A DNA stretch of 6,490 nucleotides from Lysobacterales bacterium CG_4_10_14_3_um_filter_64_11 (GCA_002782905.1 PFJA01000116.1:1-6490); one strand, 5' to 3'; shown: positions 1 through 5,974, counted from the stretch's first letter. Numbers and translations: made by a program. The notes: generated by a model from the sequence alone, not told the origin.

Positions 1-1280
1 ATCAGGGTCACGCGTTGCCCTCACCGCGCCAGTTCGCGTCGCAACTGCTTGCCGAGGCCCGCTATGCCGAGGGCGGCGCCACCGCCACCCCGGCACACGC
101 TGCCAGCATCGACCTGGTGGGGCGGGTGTTTGATGCGTTGCTGCGCAATGCGCAGTTGCCAAAAGCCACCCATTCGCTGTTCGCGCCGCTCCAGGTTCCG
201 ATCACCCGAGCGGTGCTCGAAGACCCCTCGGCACTGGCGATCGAGGCACGGCATCCATTGCGCCAGGCCATCGACCTGTTGGCTGAAGTCACCAAGGGCT
301 GGTGCGTCAGCGCCGACCCCGAGCGCGAGGCGCTGGGGCAATTGCAGGCGATGATCGACGCCATCACCCATGCTCAGGAGCGCGAACGCCAGCAGGCGGC
401 CGTGCAAGCGCTCAAGCGCACACTCGACGCCCACAATCGACGCGCAGAACTGTCCGAACAACGGGCGGTGGAAGCCGCATCGGGCCGCGAGCAACTGGCA
501 TCGGCGCGCAAACGCGTGCATCAGGTGGTCGCGGCACGCCTGAACCGCACTCCGGCACCGCCCTGGGTCAGCCATCTGGTCAGCCGGCCGTGGGCCAACT
601 ATCTGGTGCTGGTGTTGCTGCGCCACGGTGAAACCTCGGCGCACTACCGCGAAGCGGTCGGCTTCGCCGATATCCTGGTCTGGTGTACCGTGGCTGGCGA
701 GGCGCAAGTCGAGCGCTTGCGGCTGCGCGCCCTGGTGCCGGTGCTGGAAACGCAACTGCGCAGCGGCTTGGCCTCGGTGGCGTACCACACCGCAGAAATC
801 GATCAACTGTGCGACGAACTGGGGCAGTTCATGCGCTGGCGCTTGGGCGAGATCGAGCGCCCGGCGTTCGTTGATCGCGAAGTGATCGCACCGCAGGATA
901 TCGTGGTGCCGGATTTGCAGGCGGCGATCAGCGAAGACCAGCCGGTCGCCGAAGCACTCGACGCGGCCTTGTTGTACCGCATTCGCAGTCTTCAGCCGGG
1001 CGCTTGGTTCGAGTTCGGTGCCGCCGACGACCCCGCCGCCGATCGCGCCAAACTATCCTGGATCAGTCCGGCCAGCGGTCGCTGCCTGTTCGTCAATCGC
1101 AACGGGCTCAGCGTCGGCGAAAAACGCCCCGAACATCTGGTCGAAGTGCTGCAACATGGCTTGGCGCGAATACTCGAAGATGCCAACGTGATGCAGCAAA
1201 CACTGGCGGCGCTGCAAAAGCAATTGCTCGCCAGCGCCACACCGGCGCCACCCGCTGAATCCGGCCGACCGACGCGCTGA
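1..1280 (+). CDS. DUF1631 family protein, C-terminal part (5' end outside window)
   Basis: The reading frame is open from the first complete codon at base 3 and ends at TGA 1278-1280. About 425 residues are visible, and the real start lies upstream; the TTG at 15 is only an in-frame codon. The protein resembles DUF1631, a family of roughly 700-800 residues in beta- and gammaproteobacteria whose function I do not know; some databases label members 'thymidine phosphorylase' without good reason. Recognisable pieces in order: an early helical block with HPLRQAIDLLAEV, a charged helical stretch rich in Glu, Arg and Gln (about visible residues 120-175), the segment PWANYLVLVLLRHGETS, and near the C-terminus PGAWFEF followed by AKLSWISPASGRCLFVNRNG. 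I see no signal peptide or membrane segment in the visible part, so it is probably cytoplasmic. It lies 36 bp upstream of nadC on the same strand. Family call fairly sure, function unknown. Confidence 0.85.
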   Translation, partial: QGHALPSPRQFASQLLAEARYAEGGATATPAHAASIDLVGRVFDALLRNAQLPKATHSLFAPLQVPITRAVLEDPSALAIEARHPLRQAIDLLAEVTKGWCVSADPEREALGQLQAMIDAITHAQERERQQAAVQALKRTLDAHNRRAELSEQRAVEAASGREQLASARKRVHQVVAARLNRTPAPPWVSHLVSRPWANYLVLVLLRHGETSAHYREAVGFADILVWCTVAGEAQVERLRLRALVPVLETQLRSGLASVAYHTAEIDQLCDELGQFMRWRLGEIERPAFVDREVIAPQDIVVPDLQAAISEDQPVAEALDAALLYRIRSLQPGAWFEFGAADDPAADRAKLSWISPASGRCLFVNRNGLSVGEKRPEHLVEVLQHGLARILEDANVMQQTLAALQKQLLASATPAPPAESGRPTR

Positions 1281-1286
1281 CGCGGC

Positions 1287-1299
1287 ATTGCCCGGCAAT
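1287..1299. promoter_or_regulatory. 13-bp perfect palindrome upstream of nadC (operator-like)
   Basis: ATTGCC, a central C, then GGCAAT form a perfect inverted repeat in the short gap between the DUF1631 stop and nadC. It lies 18-30 bases upstream of the nadC ATG, where the spacer and -35 region of a promoter using the GATAAT box would fall. That is a typical repressor position. As RNA it could form only a 5-bp stem with a 3-nt loop and has no T-run after it, so it does not look like a terminator. No regulator is assigned; the operator role is inference. Confidence 0.3.
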
Positions 1300-1304
1300 C
1301 GGGC

Positions 1305-1310
1305 GATAAT
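1305..1310 (+). promoter_or_regulatory. Candidate -10 box for a leaderless nadC transcript
   Basis: GATAAT differs from the consensus TATAAT at one base. It ends 6 nt before the A of the nadC ATG, so the expected transcription start falls on or next to the start codon. No purine-rich Shine-Dalgarno is visible between the DUF1631 stop and the ATG, which fits a leaderless mRNA. A convincing -35 box is not visible: the bases at 17-bp spacing are GCGGCA. nadC may also be read through from the DUF1631 gene. Confidence 0.4.
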
Positions 1311-1316
1311 GGCAGC

Positions 1317-2180
1317 ATGACTGCAATCGTGCTCAATCACCCCGACGCGTCGCAAGTGCGCGATGACGTTGTGCGCGCGCTCGCTGAAGACATCGGCACT
1401 GGCGATGTCAGCGCGCAACTGCTGCCCGATCGACCCGCACAGGCCATTGTGCTCGCGCGCGAACCTGGGCTGCTGGCAGGCAGCGCGTGGTTCACCGCCT
1501 GTTTTGCCGCGCTCGATGCGCAGGCTCTGGTGCGTTGGTCACGCGACGAGGGCCAGTGGTTCGCTGCCACTGACACCGTTTGCACGGTGCAGGCCAATCT
1601 GCGGGCACTGCTGAGCGCCGAGCGCAGCGCGCTCAATTTCCTGCAAACCCTGTCCGCCACCGCGACCGCGACAGCGGCATATGTCGCAGCGCTGCAAGGC
1701 ACCTGCACACGCGTGCTCGATACCCGCAAAACGTTGCCTGGTCTGCGTTACGCGCAAAAGTACGCGGTCCGTGCCGGCGCCGGCTGCAACCACCGGCTCG
1801 GCCTGTACGATGCCGCGATGATCAAGGAAAACCATATCCTCGCCGCCGGCTCGATAGCCAACGCCGTGCGCGCGGCGCGCCAGGGAGGGCACTCGCTGCC
1901 GATCATCGTCGAGGTGGAATCGCTCGATCAACTGGCACAGGCACTGGCCTGTGCGCCCGCACGCATCGTGCTCGACAATTTCACGTTGGCCGACATGCGG
2001 CGTGCGGTGGTGCAGGTTGCCGGGCGGGTGGCGATCGAAGTGTCCGGCGGCATCGATCTGGGCAACGCACGTGCCATTGCCGATACCGGTGTCGATTTCA
2101 TCTCGGTTGGCGCGATCACCAAACACGTTCGTGCCATCGATTTTTCGCTGCGGCTGCGTGCCGCGGATGCGCCGTCATGA
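1317..2180 (+). CDS. nadC: Nicotinate-nucleotide pyrophosphorylase (carboxylating), quinolinate phosphoribosyltransferase
   Basis: NadC converts quinolinate and PRPP to nicotinate mononucleotide, CO2 and pyrophosphate, the third step of de novo NAD synthesis, in the cytoplasm. The 287-residue length is normal for the family. Signatures in order: AEDIGTGD (about 23-30), ERSALNFLQ (102-110), DTRKTLPGLR (135-144), NHRLGLYDAAMIKENH (158-173), VEVES (198-202), LDN (219-221), EVSGGI (241-246) and ISVGAITKH (262-270). By alignment with the known family active site, the substrate-binding residues are R103, R137, K138, H159, R160, K170, E199 and D220, all present. One oddity is GAG at 154-156, where most relatives have GGG just before NHR. 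The ATG at 1317 is the first in frame and the N-terminus aligns well, although no Shine-Dalgarno precedes it. The stop codon overlaps the next gene's start (ATGA), suggesting translational coupling. Confidence 0.97.
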   Translation: MTAIVLNHPDASQVRDDVVRALAEDIGTGDVSAQLLPDRPAQAIVLAREPGLLAGSAWFTACFAALDAQALVRWSRDEGQWFAATDTVCTVQANLRALLSAERSALNFLQTLSATATATAAYVAALQGTCTRVLDTRKTLPGLRYAQKYAVRAGAGCNHRLGLYDAAMIKENHILAAGSIANAVRAARQGGHSLPIIVEVESLDQLAQALACAPARIVLDNFTLADMRRAVVQVAGRVAIEVSGGIDLGNARAIADTGVDFISVGAITKHVRAIDFSLRLRAADAPS

Positions 2181-2512
2181 TCGACCCAACCACGCTGCTG
2201 CTGGCGATCATGGCGCTCGCGTTGGGCGCGTTCAGCTGGACCAGCGCGCAGGCTGCCAACGAAGCGGCGCGGCGACACGGCGAACGCGCCTGCGCCGATG
2301 CCGGCGTGCAATGGCTCGATCAAGCAGTGCAGCTGGAGCGCGTGCGGATCCGCCGCGGTGGCGACGGCTGGCTGGCAGTGGAGCGTTGGTATCGCTTCGA
2401 GTATTCGCGCGACGGCCAGAGCCGCCATGCCGGGCGGCTGATTTTGCTGGGCACCCGCCTCAGTGGCCTGTTCGGCCCGGAACGCCAGCAACCGGCAGGG
2501 CTTGACCCCTGA
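2177..2512 (+). CDS. DUF3301 family small membrane-anchored protein
   Basis: This 111-residue protein has a hydrophobic segment at about residues 5-19 (TTLLLAIMALALGAF), probably one N-terminal membrane anchor, followed by a soluble part of about 85 residues. The pattern Cys39...VQWLDQAVQLERVRIRR, then WYRFEYSRDGQ and GRLILLGTRL, fits DUF3301, a family of about 100 residues in gammaproteobacteria with no known function. The ATG at 2177 overlaps the nadC stop in the arrangement ATGA. No clear Shine-Dalgarno precedes it, so ribosomes terminating on nadC probably re-initiate here. It is likely the last gene of its transcription unit, as only repeats follow before the convergent sspB. Family call fairly sure; any link to NAD synthesis beyond co-transcription is unknown. 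Confidence 0.8.
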   Translation: MIDPTTLLLAIMALALGAFSWTSAQAANEAARRHGERACADAGVQWLDQAVQLERVRIRRGGDGWLAVERWYRFEYSRDGQSRHAGRLILLGTRLSGLFGPERQQPAGLDP

Positions 2513-2570
2513 TAGCGCAGCAGTCAGCCATACAACCCATCAATCACCAGGTCCCTCGTCCCAGCAAGAG

Positions 2571-2588
2571 CAAAAGCGGATAGTCCGC
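2571..2588 (-). terminator. Weak terminator-like hairpin for the sspB-side transcript
   Basis: Read on the - strand, GCGGA-CTA-TCCGC forms a 5-bp stem with a 3-nt loop and is followed directly by TTTTG. It lies about 260 nt beyond the sspB stop. The stem is short and its promoter-proximal half overlaps the left arm of the larger inverted repeat at 2583-2663, so the two structures would compete. Plausible as the end of the pet-ssp transcript, but weak. Confidence 0.25.
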
Positions 2589-2663
2589 AAAGAACGCGAA
2601 GGGCGCAAAGAAAACGAATCAAGACATGCGCTTCTCTTTGCGAGCTTTGCGTCCTTGGCGGAC
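2583..2663. repeat. 81-nt imperfect inverted repeat built of 9-mers, between convergent genes
   Basis: The arms 2583-2615 and 2631-2663 (33 nt each) are complementary at about 26 of 33 positions across a 15-nt loop, so either strand can fold a long hairpin. Each arm consists of three consecutive 9-mers of the form CGCRAAGNN (one has CGCCAAG): 2586-2594, 2595-2603 and 2604-2612 on the + strand, and 2634-2642, 2643-2651 and 2652-2660 on the - strand. It lies 70 bp after the DUF3301 stop and could act as a two-way transcription barrier, although no strong T-run follows on the + strand. The look is that of a dispersed intergenic repeat element; a transposase is not present. Confidence 0.7.
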
Positions 2664-2680
2664 AATTTGCTTCTCCCGAG

Positions 2681-2845
2681 TCCGCAGGATGGGTAGATCG
2701 CAGCGAAACCCATCAACCCCCGCGTCCCAAATCCCGCATCCGCAGGATGGGTAGAGCGCAGCGAAACCCATCAACCCCCACGTCCCAAATCCCGCATCCG
2801 CAGGATGGGTAGAGCGCAGCGACCGAAACCCATCACCGATCCTGC
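2681..2845. repeat. 58-bp tandem repeat, two full copies and one partial, REP-like palindromes
   Basis: The unit beginning TCCGCAGGATGGGT recurs at 2681, 2739 and 2797, exactly 58 bp apart. Copies 1 and 2 differ at only two bases (T2698/G2756 and G2722/A2780). Copy 3 gains 4 nt in the palindrome loop and diverges after CCCATCA. Each copy holds the inverted repeat GATGGGT...ACCCATC: 2688-2694/2708-2714, 2746-2752/2766-2772 and 2804-2810/2828-2834. Copy 3 has an additional outer pair GCAGGAT/ATCCTGC (2800-2806/2839-2845). The motif resembles the short palindromic intergenic repeats with a GGGTTTCGC...CTCTACCC core that recur in many proteobacterial genomes. The array ends on the first base of the sspB stop codon. 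Confidence 0.85.
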
Positions 2846-3264
2846 TACTTGACCACGCGCAGGCTCGGCCCCTTGCGCGGCGGTGGCACGTCTTCGGGTG
2901 ATGGCGTTGACGCCGCGCTGACGCTGCGGGTGTCGGCATTGTCTTCTGGCAACATCATGCCCTGGCCACTTTCCAGCGCGTAGATCGCCTGCACCGCCGC
3001 CAGCGGCACGAAAACCTCCTGGCTGACCCCGGAAAACCGGGCATGAAAGCTGATGTACGCCGTACCAACATCCAAACCTGCCACCGCGCGCGGTGCGATG
3101 TTGAGCACCACTTTGCCGTCACGCACGGCCTGCCGTGGCACCCGCAGATCAGGGTGCGCCGCGTCGACCACCAGATGCGGCGTCATACCATTGTCGTTGA
3201 TCCATTCATACATCGCCCGGACGAGATACGGGCGATTGGATGTCATCGGCTTTACATCGCTCAC
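2845..3264 (-). CDS. sspB: ClpXP protease specificity-enhancing factor SspB
   Basis: SspB is the adaptor that binds the ssrA tag of stalled-translation products and delivers them to the ClpXP protease. The 139-residue protein has the folded substrate-binding domain at about 8-105, with RPYLVRAMYEWI (11-22), TPHLVVD (28-34), DGKVVLNIAPRAV (49-61) and FVPLAAVQAIYA (85-96). A Pro/Ser-rich linker follows, then the C-terminal tail PSLRVVK, the segment that docks on the ClpX N-domain in known SspB. E. coli SspB has 165 residues; the linker is shorter here. The start is GTG at 3264-3262, immediately after the sspA TGA with no gap. GGGAG, six bases upstream and inside the last sspA codons, is a good Shine-Dalgarno. 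The in-frame ATG six codons on has none as good. Stop TAG at 2847-2845 abuts the repeat array. Confidence 0.95.
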   Translation of the reverse strand: MSDVKPMTSNRPYLVRAMYEWINDNGMTPHLVVDAAHPDLRVPRQAVRDGKVVLNIAPRAVAGLDVGTAYISFHARFSGVSQEVFVPLAAVQAIYALESGQGMMLPEDNADTRSVSAASTPSPEDVPPPRKGPSLRVVK

Positions 3265-3897
3265 TCACAACTCCCGCAACAGGCTCTCTTCGGCCGTCAA
3301 ACTGCGCTGAAAACCCGGATTGCTGAAAATCCGAACGCCATAGTCTTCAATCGCCTTGCATTCCTTTGGCAACAGCACGCCCAGCGCCGGCAAGCGATAG
3401 ATGATCGGCGCCACCGCGCAATCGGCGAGGCTCATTTCCTGATTGAGATAGAACTTCGAGGCCTTGAACACCGGCAAGGTGGCGATCAGCAGCTCCCTGA
3501 GGCGTTTGCGACCGGCATCTGCCTGCGCCTTGTTGCCGTGCTGTATCGCCTGCACATGCGGCACCCACTCGTGCTCGATGCGCAACATCGCAAGCCGCAG
3601 CCGGGCACGCGCCAACGGCTCGACTGGCATCAGCGGCGGATGCGGATAGCGCTCATCGAGGTACTCGCCCACCACCGACGCCGCGTACAGCACCAAATCG
3701 CGCTCGACCAAGGTGGGCAGCGACCGGTAATCGGGGTTGACCAGCAGCAAATCTTCCGGTGGATTGGCTGGATCGACCGGAATCAGGTCGTAACTGACAC
3801 CCTTGGCCGCCAGAATCAGGCGGACACGGTGGCAGACAACACAATCGCGCGCCGAAAACAGGGTCAATGTGTGACGCAACCGCGGACTCAAGGCCAT
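3265..3897 (-). CDS. sspA: Stringent starvation protein A, RNA polymerase-associated (GST fold)
   Basis: SspA has a glutathione-S-transferase fold without known transferase activity; it binds RNA polymerase and affects stress and stationary-phase transcription. The 210-residue length matches the 212 of E. coli. The N-terminal thioredoxin-like domain (about 10-85) has LTLFSARDCVVCHRVRLILAAKG, NPPEDLL and SLPTLVERD with the cis-proline at 61. The linker carries LDERYPHPPLMP, including the PHP motif (85-87) known to matter for SspA function. The helical C-terminal domain has EMSLADCAVAPIIYRLPALG. The Cys19-x-x-Cys22 pair is a notable feature. I chose ATG 3897-3895 because the purine run GGAGGGGAG ends nine bases upstream and the N-terminus then aligns with the family. 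The frame stays open to a GTG at 3942, which would add 15 residues. The gene follows petC after 111 bp and immediately precedes sspB. Confidence 0.95.
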   Translation of the reverse strand: MALSPRLRHTLTLFSARDCVVCHRVRLILAAKGVSYDLIPVDPANPPEDLLLVNPDYRSLPTLVERDLVLYAASVVGEYLDERYPHPPLMPVEPLARARLRLAMLRIEHEWVPHVQAIQHGNKAQADAGRKRLRELLIATLPVFKASKFYLNQEMSLADCAVAPIIYRLPALGVLLPKECKAIEDYGVRIFSNPGFQRSLTAEESLLREL

Positions 3898-3934
3898 CAA
3901 TGGCAACTCCCCTCCGGCTTCAGACCGGGCCAAT

Positions 3935-3958
3935 GCACCCACCCGGACGGGTGGGCGC
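3935..3958 (-). promoter_or_regulatory. Strong hairpin between petC and sspA
   Basis: CCCACCCG (3938-3945) and CGGGTGGG (3948-3955) pair perfectly around two bases; sterically this is 7 bp with a GGAC loop on the + strand. Beyond one mismatch on each side, a further GC/GC pair extends the stem. It lies about 53 nt after the petC stop and about 40 nt before the sspA start. No T-run follows on the - strand, so it is not a classical intrinsic terminator. It could instead be an mRNA-processing or stability element setting the pet:ssp ratio, or part of an sspA leader. In the same gap, TAATTT (3972-3967 on the - strand) is a possible -10 box but has no good -35. Confidence 0.4.
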
Positions 3959-4008
3959 GTGCTCCGAAATTACCTCAGATCGGCGCGGCGCGAAAGGGGC
4001 CGGGCAAA

Positions 4009-4737
4009 TCAGTGCACGTCACGCCAGTATTCGTGCTTCAGCAGCCAGGTCAAAAGGGTCAAAAATACCAGGAACAACAGCACCCAGACGCCGATCGATT
4101 CGCGTTCCAGTGCCGCCGGCTCGCCCACGTACTGCAAGAATGCGGTCAGATCGCGGGCAAACGCGTCGTATTGCTCGGCGCTGAGCGTGCCCGGGCTGAC
4201 CAATTGCAGGTGCGCCACCTTGGCTTCGCCTTCGCCGGATTCATAGATCGGGCGCTGGATACCCTGCAACTCCCACAGCACATGCGGCATGCTGGCATTG
4301 GGCAGCAGCAAATTGTTCCAGCCCGCCGGCCGGCCTTCATCGACGTAGAACGACTTGAGAAAGTTGTAGGTCCAATCCGCGCCACCGGGCTTGTTGCGCG
4401 CAACCAGCGACAAATCCGGCGGTGCCTTGCCGAGCCAGACGGTGGCATCAGCAGGCGTCATCGAGGCCACTACGGTGTCGGCAAACTTGGCGCCATTGCG
4501 ATTGAGGAAGGCGTTCACCTGCTCCTCGCTCAGCCCCAGGTCCTTTGCCAGCCGCGAGTAACGCTGGTATTGCAGCGAATGACAGCCGGCGCAGTAATCC
4601 ATGAAATGCGTTGCGCCGCGTTGCAACGAGGCCTGATCATTGATGTTGGCGTGCGACGGCAGCAAGCCACCCTCGGAAGATGCCAGCGCTGCCAGCGGCA
4701 AAACCGATAGCAGCACCGCAAAAAAACGCTTAGTCAT
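4009..4737 (-). CDS. petC: Cytochrome c1, bc1 complex haem c subunit
   Basis: Cytochrome c1 takes electrons from the Rieske protein of the bc1 complex and passes them to a soluble or membrane-bound cytochrome c on the periplasmic side. The 242-residue precursor has a Sec signal peptide (about 1-20, Lys/Arg then FFAVLLSVLPLAALA). The covalent haem site is CAGCH at 49-53. Family segments are APPDLSLVAR (105-114) and DWTYNFLKSFYVDEGRP (121-137). M150 in NASMPHVLW is the probable axial methionine. A C-terminal membrane anchor lies at about 215-233 (IGVWVLLFLVFLTLLTWLL), followed by a charged cytoplasmic end. The ATG at 4737-4735 lies inside the end of petB (8-nt overlap), with GGTGA six bases upstream as ribosome binding site. 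The stop is TGA at 4011-4009. Length and order are normal for gammaproteobacteria. Confidence 0.97.
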   Translation of the reverse strand: MTKRFFAVLLSVLPLAALASSEGGLLPSHANINDQASLQRGATHFMDYCAGCHSLQYQRYSRLAKDLGLSEEQVNAFLNRNGAKFADTVVASMTPADATVWLGKAPPDLSLVARNKPGGADWTYNFLKSFYVDEGRPAGWNNLLLPNASMPHVLWELQGIQRPIYESGEGEAKVAHLQLVSPGTLSAEQYDAFARDLTAFLQYVGEPAALERESIGVWVLLFLVFLTLLTWLLKHEYWRDVH

Positions 4738-5974
4738 GGCTGATCACCCGTGCTGGAACCGGCTTGGTCGGATCGAGCCGCGACCAGATCGGCATGGTGG
4801 CAAAGAACGCAAAGTAGAAGAACGTGAACACGCGCGCCATCAGCGTCTGCATCTCGCTGCCGGCCTGCATGCCCAACCAGCCCAGTGCCACGAATGCCAC
4901 CACGAACAGCGAAACCAGGGTTTTCGCAATCCAGCCGCGATAGCGGATCGACCTCACCGGGCTGCGATCCAGCCATGGCACCAGAAACAGGATGCCGACC
5001 GCCGCGAACATAACGATCACGCCGAACAGCTTGTCGGGCACCGCGCGCAACATCGCGTAGAACGGCGTGAAGTACCACACCGGCTTGATGTGGGTTGGCG
5101 TCACCAGCGGATCGGCCGGCAAGAAGTTGTCGTACTCAAGGAACAGATCGCCGAAGGTCGGCGCGTAAAACAGGATGAAGGCCATGATGGTGAGGAAGAA
5201 GCTGGCACCAAACAGATCCTTGACCGTGTAATACGGGTGGAACGGGATGCCATCGACGGGAACCCCACGATCGTTCTTGACCTTCTTGATATCGACGCCA
5301 TCGGGGTTGTTGGAGCCCACTTCGTGCAGCGCGCCCAGATGCAACACCACCAGCAGCAGGATTACCATCGGCACCGCCACCACGTGCAAGGCGAAGAAAC
5401 GGTTGAGGGTGGCATCGGAAATCAGGTAGTCGCCGCGGATCCACTCGGTCAAGGCGCCGCCATATTCGGGTATCGCGCTGAACAGGTTGATGATCACCTG
5501 CGCGCCCCAGTAGCTCATCTGTCCCCACGGCAGCACGTAGCCCATGAACGCCTCGGCCATCAACGCCACGAAGATGAGCATGCCGAGTATCCAGACCAGC
5601 TCGCGCGGCTTCTGGTAGCTGCCGTAGATCAGGCCACGGAACATGTGCAGGTAGACGACGATGAAGAACGCCGATGCGCCAGTGGAATGCATGTAGCGGA
5701 TCAGCCAGCCCCATTGCACATCGCGCATGATGTATTCGACCGAGCCGAATGCCTCGGCGGCACTGGGCTTGTAGAACATCGTCAGCCAGATACCGGTGAT
5801 CAACTGGTTGATCAGCACCAGCATCGCCAGCGAACCGAAGAAATACCACAGGTTGAAGTTCTTCGGCGCGTAATACTCCGACAGGTGCTTCTTGTAGGCC
5901 GGGATCAGGCCCGGCGTACGCTGGTTGAACCAGTCGACAAACCCCTCAACCTTACGCATGATCGCGCCAGCCAT
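4730..5974 (-). CDS. petB: Cytochrome b, bc1 complex ubiquinol-oxidising subunit
   Basis: Cytochrome b carries two b haems and both quinone sites of the proton-translocating Q cycle in the inner membrane. The 414 residues contain the full set of about eight membrane helices. Haem ligands are H96 and H110 in helix B (MHSTGASAFFIVVYLHMFRG) and H197 and H212 in helix D (ALHVVAVPMVILLLVVLHLG). The Qo-site loop reads PVWY (298-301) rather than the mitochondrial PEWY. GYVLPWGQMS (145-154) and HEVGSNNPDG (217-226) are further family signatures. The ATG at 5974 is chosen because it overlaps the petA stop by one base (TAATG) and has AAGGAG seven bases upstream. The open frame extends 46 codons further into petA, but the added sequence is Arg/Ser-rich and unlike the family. 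The stop TAA at 4732-4730 overlaps petC. Confidence 0.98.
   Translation of the reverse strand: MAGAIMRKVEGFVDWFNQRTPGLIPAYKKHLSEYYAPKNFNLWYFFGSLAMLVLINQLITGIWLTMFYKPSAAEAFGSVEYIMRDVQWGWLIRYMHSTGASAFFIVVYLHMFRGLIYGSYQKPRELVWILGMLIFVALMAEAFMGYVLPWGQMSYWGAQVIINLFSAIPEYGGALTEWIRGDYLISDATLNRFFALHVVAVPMVILLLVVLHLGALHEVGSNNPDGVDIKKVKNDRGVPVDGIPFHPYYTVKDLFGASFFLTIMAFILFYAPTFGDLFLEYDNFLPADPLVTPTHIKPVWYFTPFYAMLRAVPDKLFGVIVMFAAVGILFLVPWLDRSPVRSIRYRGWIAKTLVSLFVVAFVALGWLGMQAGSEMQTLMARVFTFFYFAFFATMPIWSRLDPTKPVPARVISHD

Noticed and set aside
21..806. A 261-codon open frame on the - strand opposite the DUF1631 gene
   Set aside because: The + strand frame matches a protein family over its whole visible length; the antisense product does not.
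2534..2543. AACCCATCAA, matching part of the 58-bp repeat, as a degenerate fourth copy
   Set aside because: Only 10 bases match clearly and the paired GATGGGT arm is missing; it may be chance or a remnant.
2463..2696. A 77-codon open frame on the + strand after DUF3301
   Set aside because: It starts inside DUF3301 in another frame and then translates the 81-nt inverted repeat; there is no ribosome binding site or family resemblance.
2681..2845. The regularly spaced repeats as a CRISPR array
   Set aside because: The copies are directly adjacent 58-bp units with no unique spacers between them, and no cas gene is in the window.
2619..2939. A 106-codon open frame on the - strand covering the repeat array and the 3' end of sspB
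   Set aside because: It is mostly translated repeats (58 bp is not a multiple of 3, so each copy is read in a different frame), followed by out-of-frame sspB.
3043..4710. A 555-codon open frame on the + strand across sspB, sspA and petC
   Set aside because: It lies opposite three well-recognised genes. Its product is rich in His, Gln and Arg, has no recognisable domain, and is what the antisense of GC-rich coding DNA yields.
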